Shown: positions 16,690 through 24,990, counted from the first letter of the stretch. The stretch: 34,035 nt of DNA from Anaeroplasmataceae bacterium (GCA_016294165.1 JAEDCM010000017.1:1-34035), one strand, 5' to 3'. Notes: a model not told the origin generated them from the sequence alone. Numbers and translations are program-made.

Positions 16690-17922
16690 ATGGAATTAGA
16701 GAAGGTAATTAGTGATCTACTAGCTAAAGGTAAGGAAAAGGGATATGTCACAACCAAAGATTTATTTCAATTCTATGATGATGAGTCAGAAGAGATAGAA
16801 AAAATTGAAAAAGCCTTAAGTGATGCTGGAATAGACATTGTTGGTGAAGAAGAAATGGTTGATTACAAGGTTGATGGTAATCTTGATGAAACTATGGATT
16901 TAGATTTAGATATTGAGCCTGATTTTGATGATTTAGATGAAGATTTTGATGCAGATATTGCGGATTTAAATCTTGATAATATTGAAGCATTAGCTGGAAA
17001 TGTTAAGGTTGATGATCCTGTCAGAATGTATTTAAAGGAAATTGGACGTGTTGACTTACTTACAAATGAAGAGGAAACAACATTAGCAATTACTGTTAGT
17101 GAAGGACGTTTAGCCCAAGAACAACTTAATGATCCGGATTTAGAGCTTGATGAGGACACTAGATTAGAATTAGAAAAATTAGTTCGTAAGGCTGAAATTG
17201 CTAAATCAAGATTAGTTGAAGCCAACCTTCGTTTGGTTGTGGCTAATGCTAAAAAATATGTTGGACGTGGAATGCAATTTCTTGATTTGATTCAAGAAGG
17301 AAATATGGGTCTTATGAAGGCTGTTGATAAATTTGATTATGTTAAAGGATTTAAATTTTCAACATATGCTACATGGTGGATTCGTCAAGCAATTACTAGA
17401 GCGGTAGCTGATCAAGCCCGTACAATTCGTATTCCAGTTCATATGGTAGAAACTATTAATAAATTAGTTCGCGTTCAACGTCAATTAGTCCAAGAATTAA
17501 GTCGTGAACCATATCCAGAGGAGCTTGCTGCCAAGATGGGTATCAGTGTTGAGAAAGTTCAAATGATTCAAAAAATTGCGCAAGAGCCAATTAGCCTTGA
17601 ATCACCAGTTGGCGAAGAGGAAGACTCTTCTTTGGGAGATTTCGTAAGTGATCCAAATGGTGAAACACCATATGATTTTACTTCTAAAGAAATGCTTAAA
17701 AGAGAATTAGATGGTATTTTAGAAACTTTAACTGATCGTGAGGAAATGGTGTTACGTATGCGTTTTGGTTTACTTGATGGACGTACAAGAACTCTTGAAG
17801 AGGTTGGTAAGGAATTTGGAGTAACACGTGAACGTATTCGTCAAATTGAAGCAAAAGCTCTAAGAAAATTAAAACATCCATCAAGAAGTAAAAAATTAAA
17901 TGGATTTATGAATAAGAACTAA
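16690..17922 (+). CDS. rpoD: RNA polymerase primary sigma factor (sigma-70/SigA)
   Basis: Directs RNA polymerase to housekeeping promoters. The 410 residues comprise region 1.1 (about 1-50), an Asp/Glu-rich linker (about 51-100), region 1.2 starting at VDDPVRMYLKEIG, regions 2.1-2.4 including the -10 reading helix in FSTYATWWIRQAITRA, region 3, and region 4.2 with the helix-turn-helix GVTRERIRQIEAKALRKL near the C-terminus. It is of the short Firmicutes form without the long non-conserved insertion. ATG at 16690 is preferred; a GTG at 16678 in frame lies within the ribosome site AAGGTGGG. The stop overlaps the trmK start by one base (TAATG). The consensus promoters in this window agree with this sigma factor. 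Confidence 0.97.
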   Translation: MELEKVISDLLAKGKEKGYVTTKDLFQFYDDESEEIEKIEKALSDAGIDIVGEEEMVDYKVDGNLDETMDLDLDIEPDFDDLDEDFDADIADLNLDNIEALAGNVKVDDPVRMYLKEIGRVDLLTNEEETTLAITVSEGRLAQEQLNDPDLELDEDTRLELEKLVRKAEIAKSRLVEANLRLVVANAKKYVGRGMQFLDLIQEGNMGLMKAVDKFDYVKGFKFSTYATWWIRQAITRAVADQARTIRIPVHMVETINKLVRVQRQLVQELSREPYPEELAAKMGISVEKVQMIQKIAQEPISLESPVGEEEDSSLGDFVSDPNGETPYDFTSKEMLKRELDGILETLTDREEMVLRMRFGLLDGRTRTLEEVGKEFGVTRERIRQIEAKALRKLKHPSRSKKLNGFMNKN

Positions 17923-18572
17923 TGAAAAGATTAGAAGCCTGTTTAGAATTCATCAAAGGACATGATTTTTTAATTGATGTAGGAAGCGATCATGCATATT
18001 TACCAATTATGGCAATTGAAAAGAATTATGTTTCAAGAGCTATTGCCTCAGATGTTAATCTTGGGCCGGTTAATAATGCTAAAAAAAATATCAAAGACCT
18101 TAATTTGGATAATAAAATTGAGGTGTTAAAATATGATGGTATTCCCCCAAATGATTGTGATGTGCTTAATATTAGTGGAATGGGTGGAGAGCTAATGGTT
18201 AAGATATTAGATGGTACGTTAAAAAATGCTAAAAATTTAAAATCAATTGTTTTAGCTCCCAATACCGACTGCTATTTAGTACGTAAATATTTAAGCCAAA
18301 ATGGTTATAGGATAGTTGATGAAAATATTATTTTTTATCGTCACTATTATGAAATAATTAAATTTGAGAAGGGCAGTGCTAGCTATAGTCAGGACGAGCT
18401 ATATTTAGGCCCAATATTGATGAAAAAAAGATCAAATGTTTTCATTGAAAAATATACTAAGCTATTAAATCATCTGGAGAATATTAAAAAAAATATCAAT
18501 GATAGTTTAAGGCTTAGTGAAATTAATAATGAAATAGATATTATTAAAAATAATTTAAAAGACTTGTTATAA
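17922..18572 (+). CDS. trmK: tRNA (adenine-22-N1)-methyltransferase
   Basis: Methylates A22 in the D-arm of certain tRNAs using S-adenosylmethionine. The 216 residues start with the Rossmann-fold SAM-binding motif I DVGSDHAYLP (residues 19-28), and contain NISGMGGELM, a TrmK family landmark, followed by APNTDCYLVRKYL. The C-terminal third is a helical coiled-coil-like region (KLLNHLENIKKNI), also typical. It directly follows rpoD with a one-base start/stop overlap, its usual place in Bacillota. The Nif3-family gene that normally follows trmK is absent here; rsmE follows instead. Confidence 0.93.
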   Translation: MKRLEACLEFIKGHDFLIDVGSDHAYLPIMAIEKNYVSRAIASDVNLGPVNNAKKNIKDLNLDNKIEVLKYDGIPPNDCDVLNISGMGGELMVKILDGTLKNAKNLKSIVLAPNTDCYLVRKYLSQNGYRIVDENIIFYRHYYEIIKFEKGSASYSQDELYLGPILMKKRSNVFIEKYTKLLNHLENIKKNINDSLRLSEINNEIDIIKNNLKDLL

Positions 18573-18583
18573 GTCTTTTTAAT
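18558..18583 (+). terminator. Weak terminator-like hairpin between trmK and rsmE
   Basis: Stem AAAGACTT (18558-18565) with AAGTCTTT (18571-18578), five-base loop spanning the trmK stop, then a short T tract. It may terminate part of the transcripts, lowering expression of rsmE and mtaB relative to rpoD. Confidence 0.5.
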
Positions 18584-18599
18584 TTAGAAAGGAGCAATT

Positions 18600-19328
18600 A
18601 TGTATAAATGCTTTTTAACAAAAGAGGAATTCGATAAAAAAACCTTTAGTGGTGAAAATTATCATCATTTGTGCAATGTGCTACGTTCAAAGATTGATGA
18701 TGAGTTCTTGGTTGGGTATGATAATTTTACTTATATTTCCAAAATTACAAGCATCTCTAAGGATAAGGTTTGTTTTGAAGTGATAGATAAATATAGTCTT
18801 GAAACGGAATTTCCTTTTAGCATTACGATTGCTCAAGGATATCCAAAGGGTGATAAGATGGAATTTATCATTCAAAAGCTTGTGGAGTTGGGATGTAATG
18901 AAATTATTCCAGTAATGATGGAAAGAAGCATTGTTAAGCTTGATGAAAAAAAGATTAAATCAAAAAAAGAGAGATTAGAAAAAATAGCTTTAGAGGCTTC
19001 AATGCAATCAAGAAGAAATAATTTAACTAAGGTGCTAGATATCAAAAACTTAAAGGATGTTGATTTTTCTTTATATGATCGCTTGATTGTCGCTTATGAG
19101 GAGGACGCTAGTGATTGTAAAAAGAATAATTTAAAAGATATTATTAAGGGTATTAAAGAGAATGAACGTGTTTTATTCTTAATTGGACCAGAAGGTGGTA
19201 TAAGCCCTGATGAATATAGATTTTTAATAGATAAGGGCTTTATAAGCACAAATTTAGGTAGTAGAATATTGAGAACTGAAACAGCACCAATCTATATTTT
19301 ATCGGCAATAAACTATGAAAGGGGTTAA
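18600..19328 (+). CDS. rsmE: 16S rRNA (uracil-1498-N3)-methyltransferase
   Basis: Methylates U1498 of 16S rRNA in the assembled small subunit. The 242 residues have an N-terminal PUA-like RNA-binding domain (HHLCNVLRSKIDDEF) and a C-terminal SPOUT knot domain with LIGPEGGISPDE and LGSRILRTETAP, the signature loops that bind SAM. SIVKLDEKK and EASMQSRRN are further family landmarks. Length is standard. Ribosome site AAAGGAG is at normal distance. It ends seven bases within the frame-shifted upstream end of mtaB, whose ribosome site is inside the end of rsmE. rsmE next to mtaB is common in Bacillota (often with dnaJ and prmA, absent here). Confidence 0.95.
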   Translation: MYKCFLTKEEFDKKTFSGENYHHLCNVLRSKIDDEFLVGYDNFTYISKITSISKDKVCFEVIDKYSLETEFPFSITIAQGYPKGDKMEFIIQKLVELGCNEIIPVMMERSIVKLDEKKIKSKKERLEKIALEASMQSRRNNLTKVLDIKNLKDVDFSLYDRLIVAYEEDASDCKKNNLKDIIKGIKENERVLFLIGPEGGISPDEYRFLIDKGFISTNLGSRILRTETAPIYILSAINYERG

Positions 19329-19332
19329 ATCT

Positions 19333-20616
19333 ATGAAGGTGGCAATTCACACCTTAGGATGTAAGGTTAATAGTTATGAATCAAGTGCGGTTTTAGCAAT
19401 GTTTAAGGATGCCAACTATGAAGTTGTTGATTTCAATAGCTTTAGTGATGTTTATATCATTAATACATGTAGTGTCACTAATCAAAGTGATGCTAAAAGC
19501 CGTAAATACATAAGGCAAGCAATTAGGAAAAACCCTGAAGCAATTGTAGTTGTAATGGGCTGCTATGCTCAAACCAACAAAGAAGAAATAAAAAGAATTC
19601 TAGGTGTTTCCATTGTCATTGGAAATCATGAAAAAAACAATGTTTTAAATTTAGTTAATGAATTTATAAGTAAAAGAAATCCCATTGATAAGGTTATTGA
19701 TATATCGAAGGTTAAGGATTTTGAAAACCTAGAAGCAACGGAATTTGAAAGAACGCGTGCTTTCTTAAAAATTCAAGATGGTTGTAACAATTTTTGTAGT
19801 TATTGCATTATTCCTTATGCCCGCGGAAGAATGCGCAGTAGACCTAAGGCTGATGTTTTGAAGCAAGCATTGATGATTACCGAAAAAGGATATAAGGAAA
19901 TTGTTTTAACCGGGATTCATACTGGTGGGTATGGTGTAGATATTAATTATGCCTTTTCAAGCTTAGTTAAAGACATTTTAAACAATACACCGAAATTAGA
20001 AAGATTAAGAATTTCATCAATTGAAATGAATCAAATTGATGATGAAATTTTGCGTTTGTTAAAAGAAGAACCACGATTATGCAATCATATCCATCTACCA
20101 ATTCAAAGTGGATCTAATAATGTTTTAAAAATGATGAATAGACATTATGATATTGATCGATATATGGATGTTGTAAATAAATTAAGAGAAGCAAACCCAG
20201 ATATTTCCATTACAACCGATATTATTATTGGTTATCCGACGGAAAGTGAAGAGGATTTTAATGAAACTTTAGAAAACGTTAAGAAAATTAATTTTTCTTT
20301 TATGCATATTTTCCCCTTTAGCAAAAGAAGTGGAACCGTTGCGGCAAGGTATGAGGAATTAAATGGTAATATTATGAATGAAAGATTGAAAAAAATTTCT
20401 AAAATTAATCAAGAAATGGCCAAAAGTTTTGCGGATAAATTTATTAACCGAGAATTAGACTTTATTCCGGAGTCTTATCATGATGGTAACCTAATCGGAC
20501 ATACTTCGAACTTTTTGAAGGTGATTGTTAAGGGAAATGAGGAATTAATTGGTCAAAAAATATCAATAATCATCAAAAAAACAGGATTTCCTGAAAATTA
20601 TGGTGAAATTATTTAA
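19333..20616 (+). CDS. mtaB: tRNA t6A37 methylthiotransferase
   Basis: Converts t6A to ms2t6A at position 37 of ANN-decoding tRNAs. The 427 residues contain the N-terminal methylthiotransferase cluster cysteines Cys10 (LGCKVN), Cys46 (NTCSVT) and Cys77 (MGCYAQ), the radical-SAM motif CNNFCSYC (Cys151, 155, 158), and a C-terminal TRAM-like RNA-binding domain (about 370-427). LGCKVN and the TGIHTGGYG segment fit MtaB rather than MiaB or RimO. ATG at 19333 is chosen: GAAAGGGG lies at the right distance, whereas the ATG at 19315 precedes that site and overlaps rsmE. It ends the glyS-mtaB cluster; rpsU follows with its own promoter. Confidence 0.94.
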   Translation: MKVAIHTLGCKVNSYESSAVLAMFKDANYEVVDFNSFSDVYIINTCSVTNQSDAKSRKYIRQAIRKNPEAIVVVMGCYAQTNKEEIKRILGVSIVIGNHEKNNVLNLVNEFISKRNPIDKVIDISKVKDFENLEATEFERTRAFLKIQDGCNNFCSYCIIPYARGRMRSRPKADVLKQALMITEKGYKEIVLTGIHTGGYGVDINYAFSSLVKDILNNTPKLERLRISSIEMNQIDDEILRLLKEEPRLCNHIHLPIQSGSNNVLKMMNRHYDIDRYMDVVNKLREANPDISITTDIIIGYPTESEEDFNETLENVKKINFSFMHIFPFSKRSGTVAARYEELNGNIMNERLKKISKINQEMAKSFADKFINRELDFIPESYHDGNLIGHTSNFLKVIVKGNEELIGQKISIIIKKTGFPENYGEII

Positions 20617-20623
20617 AAAGTTC

Positions 20624-20652
20624 TTTACAAATTATTTTAAATTTAGTATAAT
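20624..20652 (+). promoter_or_regulatory. Promoter of rpsU
   Basis: TTTACA (20624-20629), 17-base spacer, TATAAT (20647-20652). Predicted start is near 20659, 28 bases before the rpsU ATG. There is no terminator after mtaB, so read-through from upstream is also possible. Confidence 0.85.
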
Positions 20653-20686
20653 CAAATAGGATTTAAAGTGCGGAAGGAGGGCTCGC

Positions 20687-20860
20687 ATGCCTAAGACAAT
20701 AGTTCGTGACAAAGAAAATATCGAAGATGCTTTACGACGTTTTAAAAGAGATGTGTCTCGTTCAGGAACACTTCAAGAAGCTCGTAAGCGCGAATTCTAC
20801 GTTAAGCCTAGTGTTACGAAGAAAATGAAGCGTCTTGCCGCAAAGTCAAAGAAATATTAA
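20687..20860 (+). CDS. rpsU: 30S ribosomal protein S21
   Basis: A 57-residue basic ribosomal protein near the platform of the small subunit, where it helps initiation. Translation gives MPKTIVRDKENIEDALRRFK, then a KREFYVKPS segment and a Lys/Arg-rich tail (KKMKRLAAKSKKY), matching S21 along its whole length. The ribosome site GGAAGGAGGG is very strong, as expected for a highly expressed gene, and codons include cgt and cgc for Arg rather than the aga common elsewhere in the window. It has its own promoter and terminator. Placement between mtaB and yqfC is the standard Bacillota order. Confidence 0.97.
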   Translation: MPKTIVRDKENIEDALRRFKRDVSRSGTLQEARKREFYVKPSVTKKMKRLAAKSKKY

Positions 20861-20884
20861 TATTTCTTCTTTACACAAGAGTTA

Positions 20885-20917
20885 AAATGATTAATGAAAA
20901 TTAATCATTTTTTTTTA
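20885..20917 (+). terminator. Intrinsic terminator after rpsU
   Basis: Eleven-base stem AAATGATTAAT (20885-20895) with ATTAATCATTT (20900-20910), closed by a GAAA tetraloop, followed by a T tract to 20916. Confidence 0.9.
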
Positions 20918-20927
20918 CCTTTTTTAA

Positions 20928-20944
20928 TATTATTTATTGGTGAT
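20928..20944 (+). promoter_or_regulatory. Candidate -10 box and GGTGAT ribosome site before yqfC
   Basis: TATTAT (20928-20933), five bases, GGTGAT (20939-20944), three bases, ATG at 20948. No clear -35 box. Transcription from this box would give a leader of about eight bases carrying the ribosome site at its 5' end, as before the PHP gene and yaiI. Confidence 0.45.
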
Positions 20945-20947
20945 TAG

Positions 20948-21175
20948 ATGCGATTATTTAAGGTTCCTTGTCAATACTTAAATGAGGATTTTATAGCTAT
21001 AACTAAAAAGAGTGTTGAAATAAAAAATTATCAAGAGCTAAAGGCCTTATCGAGCGAAAAAATAGTTCTTAAAAAATATATTATTAAAGGGAAAGATTTG
21101 ATAATTAAGATTATTACCAATGATGAAATTCTAGTTATTGGTACAATAAAAGGTGTGGAGTTTATTGAAGATTAA
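20948..21175 (+). CDS. yqfC: YqfC-family protein
   Basis: A 75-residue protein of the YqfC family, made of repeated short beta strands: KSVEIKNYQELKALSSEKIVL followed by a lysine-rich hairpin and the IIKIITNDEILVIGTIKGVEFIE C-terminal pattern (described here in pieces). In Bacillus subtilis yqfC is a sporulation gene expressed in the mother cell together with yqfD; the biochemical role is unknown. The call rests on the sequence pattern plus its fixed position before yqfD and phoH. GGTGAT is the ribosome site. The end overlaps the start of yqfD. Confidence 0.85.
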   Translation: MRLFKVPCQYLNEDFIAITKKSVEIKNYQELKALSSEKIVLKKYIIKGKDLIIKIITNDEILVIGTIKGVEFIED

Positions 21176-22169
21176 AACGGAAGAATTTATTGATAACAAA
21201 ATAAGAGGGAAAAATATTTTAATTAATGAAGAGGATGTCTATTATCATGAGCTAGATAGTTATAAAAAATATCAAAATTTAGGTTATCTTTATTTTAAAG
21301 AATATCTATATGTATTTATTGGTATTTTTATCAGCTTAATAATAGTTATTATTAATAGTATTAGAATCAAGGATATTGTTATAAATGGAAATTATCCAAT
21401 CAATAAAAAAATTAAAAATGATATATATGAATATACCCATCAATTATTAGGGATTAGATTTTTAAACACTAATTTAAAAGAACTAAATATTAAAATCAGA
21501 AGCGCTTATAATATGTATGAATGGATAAGCATTACCAAAAAAGGGAATATTGTTTATGTAAATATCACGAAACAACCAAAATATGATGATTTAAGTGATG
21601 ATTCTAATGGGGGAGATATCCTATCAAAATATGATGGAGTTATAAAATATTATCGAATATATCAAGGATTAGGGAATGTTTGTTATAATAAATCAGTAAA
21701 AAAAGGGGATTTGTTAGTAAGCGGTAATGTTTATGATCATCTTGTCAATCCTAAAGCCATTATTTTAGCGGAAATTTATCAAGAATACAGTATAACAATA
21801 AATAAAAATCGGGTTTTAAATGAATATAGTGGAAAAATTAAAACAGTTAAGGAGATTAATTTTTGCAATTTAAAATTTAAGTTTAAAAAAAATCCGTTTA
21901 AATTCTATGATATCAAAAAAGAAAAAAGATTTAGTTTTTTAAATTTTATATCATATTATGATATACATATATATGAAAAAAGTGATATAATATCAATATA
22001 TACATTTGATGAGGCCTATGAACTAGCTAAAAGTGAAATATTAAAGGATTTTACCTATAATATGGTCTTCGAAAAGGAAAAGATTTTAGAATATTTCATT
22101 ATTGGGTATGAAATAAATGATAATTATTCATTTAAAATTCTAACAAAGGAACTCAAGAATATAACGTAG
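21165..22169 (+). CDS. yqfD: YqfD-family sporulation-associated membrane protein
   Basis: A 334-residue protein with one clear membrane segment (YLYVFIGIFISLIIVII, about residues 47-65) and a large C-terminal domain. It carries YqfD features: the post-membrane IKDIVINGNYPI segment (a POTRA-like start), a beta strand IVYVNITK before a charged stretch, and the conserved VKKGDLLVSGNV motif. In sporulating Bacillota it is needed for normal sporulation. The start is uncertain: TTG at 21165 is favoured, with AGGTG at 21151-21155 nine bases before it; GTG at 21153 overlaps that site. No ATG exists early in the frame. It overlaps yqfC by 11 bases. Confidence 0.87.
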   Translation: MKIKTEEFIDNKIRGKNILINEEDVYYHELDSYKKYQNLGYLYFKEYLYVFIGIFISLIIVIINSIRIKDIVINGNYPINKKIKNDIYEYTHQLLGIRFLNTNLKELNIKIRSAYNMYEWISITKKGNIVYVNITKQPKYDDLSDDSNGGDILSKYDGVIKYYRIYQGLGNVCYNKSVKKGDLLVSGNVYDHLVNPKAIILAEIYQEYSITINKNRVLNEYSGKIKTVKEINFCNLKFKFKKNPFKFYDIKKEKRFSFLNFISYYDIHIYEKSDIISIYTFDEAYELAKSEILKDFTYNMVFEKEKILEYFIIGYEINDNYSFKILTKELKNIT

Positions 22170-22182
22170 GGAAGGTAGAAAA

Positions 22183-23133
22183 ATGATTTTAAACACAAAG
22201 CTAAATACAACTAATGATATCATCAATATTGCTGGTGCAAATGAATCAAAACTAAAAATAATCGGATCATTTTATGATATTTCAATTACCATTAACGGTC
22301 TAGATATTGTGGTAGACACTAAGGATGATGAAATTCTTTTTAAGTTAGATAATCTTTTTTCGATTCTTTTGGATTTATCAAAAAATATCAATTTAACGGC
22401 TTTAGATATTGAATATATAACGCAAATGAATGATAGTGGTAATTATGAGGCTATTACGGAGGTTTATCTAGATCGTAAACTGATCTTTACTGGCTTTCAA
22501 GGTAAACCAATTTATGCAAAAACTTACATGCAGAAACAATATATCAATGCGATTAATCATAATGATTTAGTTTTTGCGATTGGTAGTGCTGGAACTGGTA
22601 AAACCTATTTAGCAGTGGTAATGGCAGTAAAAATGCTTAAGGAAGGCGATGTTAAAAAGATTATTTTAACGCGTCCAGCAGTCGAAGCTGGTGAATCATT
22701 AGGTTTTTTACCAGGTGATTTAAAAGAAAAGATTGATCCATATTTAAGACCATTATATGATGCTTTGTATGATTGCTTGGGTGTTGCACAAACTAATGCC
22801 CTAATTGAAAAGCAAGTAATTGAGATTGCTCCTTTAGCTTATATGCGTGGACGAACATTAGATAATGCGCTTGTCATCTTAGATGAGGCTCAAAATACAA
22901 CTGCTATGCAGATGAAGATGTTTTTAACGCGATTAGGATTTAATTCCAAGATGATTGTGACCGGGGATATTAGTCAAATCGATTTACCAAAAAATGCTAT
23001 CAGTGGTCTAAAGCAAGCCACATCAATTTTAAAGGGTATTCGCGGAATTGAAATTATTGAATTTCTACATCACGATGTAATTAGACATCCACTAGTTGGA
23101 AAAATTTTAATGAGGTACGATAATGAAAATTAA
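22183..23133 (+). CDS. phoH: PhoH-like ATPase
   Basis: A cytoplasmic P-loop ATPase of the PhoH/YbeZ family, linked to RNA handling and ribosome maturation through its partner YbeY. The 316 residues have an N-terminal RNA-binding-like domain (about 1-105), a Walker A motif GSAGTGKT (134-141) and a Walker B segment VILDEAQNTT, followed by the GDISQIDLP sensor motif. The TRPAVEAGESLGFLPGD segment is a family hallmark. The ribosome site is GGGAAGG, 13 bases after yqfD. The 3' end overlaps ybeY by 11 bases, the usual coupling of these two genes. Confidence 0.96.
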   Translation: MILNTKLNTTNDIINIAGANESKLKIIGSFYDISITINGLDIVVDTKDDEILFKLDNLFSILLDLSKNINLTALDIEYITQMNDSGNYEAITEVYLDRKLIFTGFQGKPIYAKTYMQKQYINAINHNDLVFAIGSAGTGKTYLAVVMAVKMLKEGDVKKIILTRPAVEAGESLGFLPGDLKEKIDPYLRPLYDALYDCLGVAQTNALIEKQVIEIAPLAYMRGRTLDNALVILDEAQNTTAMQMKMFLTRLGFNSKMIVTGDISQIDLPKNAISGLKQATSILKGIRGIEIIEFLHHDVIRHPLVGKILMRYDNEN

Positions 23134-23554
23134 TTTTGTTAATCAAACAGATAAGGATGTAACTGAATATAAAAAGCTTATTAGAGACATTTTTAAAAGT
23201 TTCAAGGAAAAGGAAATAATGAATATTATCTTTGTATCAAACGAAGAAATTCAAAGAATAAATAATGAATATCGTGGTATCGATAAAATTACTGATGTCA
23301 TAAGCTTTGCATTATGTGATGGTGAAATGCTTATTGAAACAGAAGAATTAGGAGATATTTTTATTTGTCTAGATCGTGCATTTCTTCAGGCAAGTGAGTA
23401 TGGTCATTCCGTTAGCCGTGAGGTTGGATTTTTAGCAGTTCACGGATATCTTCATTTAAAAGGCTATGATCATATGACTAAAGAGGATGAAGAAGTTATG
23501 TTTAAAAAACAAGATGAAATCTTGGAAAAGGCTAATCTAAGGAGAGATGTTTAA
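23123..23554 (+). CDS. ybeY: Endoribonuclease / rRNA maturation factor YbeY
   Basis: A zinc metalloprotein needed for 16S rRNA 3'-end maturation and 70S quality control. The 143 residues include EYRGIDKITDVISF and the zinc motif HGYLHLKGYDH (His107, His111, His117). Length is typical. It overlaps phoH at its start and shares one base with cdd at its stop (TAATG). In Bacillus a diacylglycerol kinase gene (dgkA) usually separates ybeY and cdd; it is missing here. Confidence 0.96.
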   Translation: MKINFVNQTDKDVTEYKKLIRDIFKSFKEKEIMNIIFVSNEEIQRINNEYRGIDKITDVISFALCDGEMLIETEELGDIFICLDRAFLQASEYGHSVSREVGFLAVHGYLHLKGYDHMTKEDEEVMFKKQDEILEKANLRRDV

Positions 23555-23940
23555 TGGATTTGTTAAAGGAAGCTAAAATTGCAAGAGAAAAGGCCTATGC
23601 ACCATATTCAAAATTTAAGGTAGGGGCTGCTGTTTTAACGAGTGATGGACAAGTTTTTCATGGCTGCAATATTGAGAATGCCTCATATGGATTAGCGATG
23701 TGTGCCGAGCGTGTTGCGCTTTTTAAAGCGATAAGCAGTGGATATAAAAAGGATGATTTGATTAAAATTGCGATTGTTGGTGATACTAAAGAGCCTATCA
23801 GTCCTTGTGGAGCTTGCAGGCAAGTGATGGTAGAACTTTTAAACAAGGATGCGGAGATTATTTTGGGAAATTTAGATGATGATATAAAAAGATACAGCTT
23901 AGAGGAAATTCTTCCTTATAGCTTTAAGGAGTTAATATGA
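23554..23940 (+). CDS. cdd: Cytidine deaminase
   Basis: Deaminates cytidine and deoxycytidine to uridine and deoxyuridine in pyrimidine salvage. The 128 residues carry the zinc site of the tetrameric family: Cys50 and catalytic Glu52 in MCAERVA, and Cys85 and Cys88 in PCGACRQ. The substrate-binding HGCNIENASYG segment is intact. Coupled to ybeY by a one-base overlap and to era by ATGA, the standard arrangement in Bacillota. Its product could feed the deoxynucleoside pathway represented by deoC and deoD elsewhere in the window. Confidence 0.97.
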   Translation: MDLLKEAKIAREKAYAPYSKFKVGAAVLTSDGQVFHGCNIENASYGLAMCAERVALFKAISSGYKKDDLIKIAIVGDTKEPISPCGACRQVMVELLNKDAEIILGNLDDDIKRYSLEEILPYSFKELI

Positions 23941-24821
23941 AATCAGGATTTATAACAATTATTGGAAAACCAAATGTTGGAAAATCAACATTCTTAAATA
24001 AAGTAATCGGAGAAAAGATTGCTATCATGAGTCCGAAGCCTCAAACTACTAGAAATATTATACAAGGAATCTATACAGATTCAAGAATGCAGGTTATATT
24101 TTTAGATACACCAGGAATTCATAAGCCTAAGCACTATTTAGGTGAAAAAATGGTTGATAGTTCATTTAAAGCTTTAAGTGGAGTTGACGCCTGCTTTTTT
24201 ATGGTTGATGCTAGTGAGAATGTTGGTGAATATGAAAGACTAATCATCGAGAAGTTAAAGAAGATTAAAATGCCAGTTTTTTTAATCTTAAATAAAATTG
24301 ATTTACTACCAGGGCGTGGAGCCATTGACAAGGTAATTTTAGATTATATGTCATTATTTGAATTCAAGGAGGTTTTTCCGATTTCAGCTAAAGAAGCCAC
24401 AAATATTAATCATTTACTTGATCGTATTTGTGAGATTCTTCCAGAAGGACCACAATACTATCCTGATGATCAAATTACTGATCAACCAGAAAAATTCATT
24501 ATTTCAGAATTAGTTAGAGAAAAGGTTTTATATTTGACTCAAGAAGAAATCCCTCATAGTATTGCGGTTGGTGATATTATGTTTAAGGAGGATGATGGTC
24601 GTTTTGAGGTTTATGCCACAATCTTTGTGGAGCGTGCGAGCCAAAAGAAAATCATCATTGGTCAAAATGGTAGTATGATTAAGAAAATAGGAACTTTAGC
24701 TAGAAAGGATATCAATAAATTCTTAGGTACTCATGTTCATTTAGAATTATGGGTAAAGGTCAAAGAAAACTGGCGTAATCGCGTAAGTGATGTCAAAAAT
24801 TTTGGATATTTTAATGAATAA
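23937..24821 (+). CDS. era: GTPase Era
   Basis: Essential GTPase that binds the 3' end of 16S rRNA during 30S assembly. The 294 residues show G1 GKPNVGKS (10-17), G3 DTPG (57-60), G4 NKID (118-121), the SAKE-type G5, and a C-terminal KH domain with GQNGSMIKKIG as the RNA-binding loop. Length is standard. The ATG overlaps the cdd stop as ATGA. The small yqzL gene and recO follow, as in many Bacillota. Confidence 0.98.
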   Translation: MKSGFITIIGKPNVGKSTFLNKVIGEKIAIMSPKPQTTRNIIQGIYTDSRMQVIFLDTPGIHKPKHYLGEKMVDSSFKALSGVDACFFMVDASENVGEYERLIIEKLKKIKMPVFLILNKIDLLPGRGAIDKVILDYMSLFEFKEVFPISAKEATNINHLLDRICEILPEGPQYYPDDQITDQPEKFIISELVREKVLYLTQEEIPHSIAVGDIMFKEDDGRFEVYATIFVERASQKKIIIGQNGSMIKKIGTLARKDINKFLGTHVHLELWVKVKENWRNRVSDVKNFGYFNE

Positions 24822-24867
24822 GGTTTATTTTGTAAAATGATGGCCATACTATTAATGAGGTGGAATC

Positions 24868-24990
24868 ATGGATAAACATTTTAAGAAATTTATGGAAACA
24901 GGAAAGATTGAGCATTACTTAAAATATAAGGAATCAATAAGGGAAAAAGAGAATGGAAAAGATAACGGGAATAGTTCTAAAAAGCATTGA
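24868..24990 (+). CDS. yqzL: YqzL-like small protein
   Basis: A 40-residue protein in the place where Bacillus has yqzL, between era and recO. The N-terminal half MDKHFKKFMETGKIEHYLKY fits the family pattern (W/F..F..TG.I..YL.YKE). The second half is charged and polar (KENGKDNGNSSKKH). It has a good ribosome site GAGGTGG at 24857-24863 and ends in TGA. The last 38 bases overlap the start of recO in another frame, so the tail may be variable and dictated by that overlap. The function of YqzL is unknown. Length and position support a real gene despite its small size. Confidence 0.78.
   Translation: MDKHFKKFMETGKIEHYLKYKESIREKENGKDNGNSSKKH

Noticed and set aside
16863..17225. 120-residue Ser/Lys-rich open frame on the minus strand inside rpoD
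   Set aside because: The Ser and Lys runs arise from reading the Asp/Glu-rich sigma linker backwards; no ribosome site or promoter is visible.
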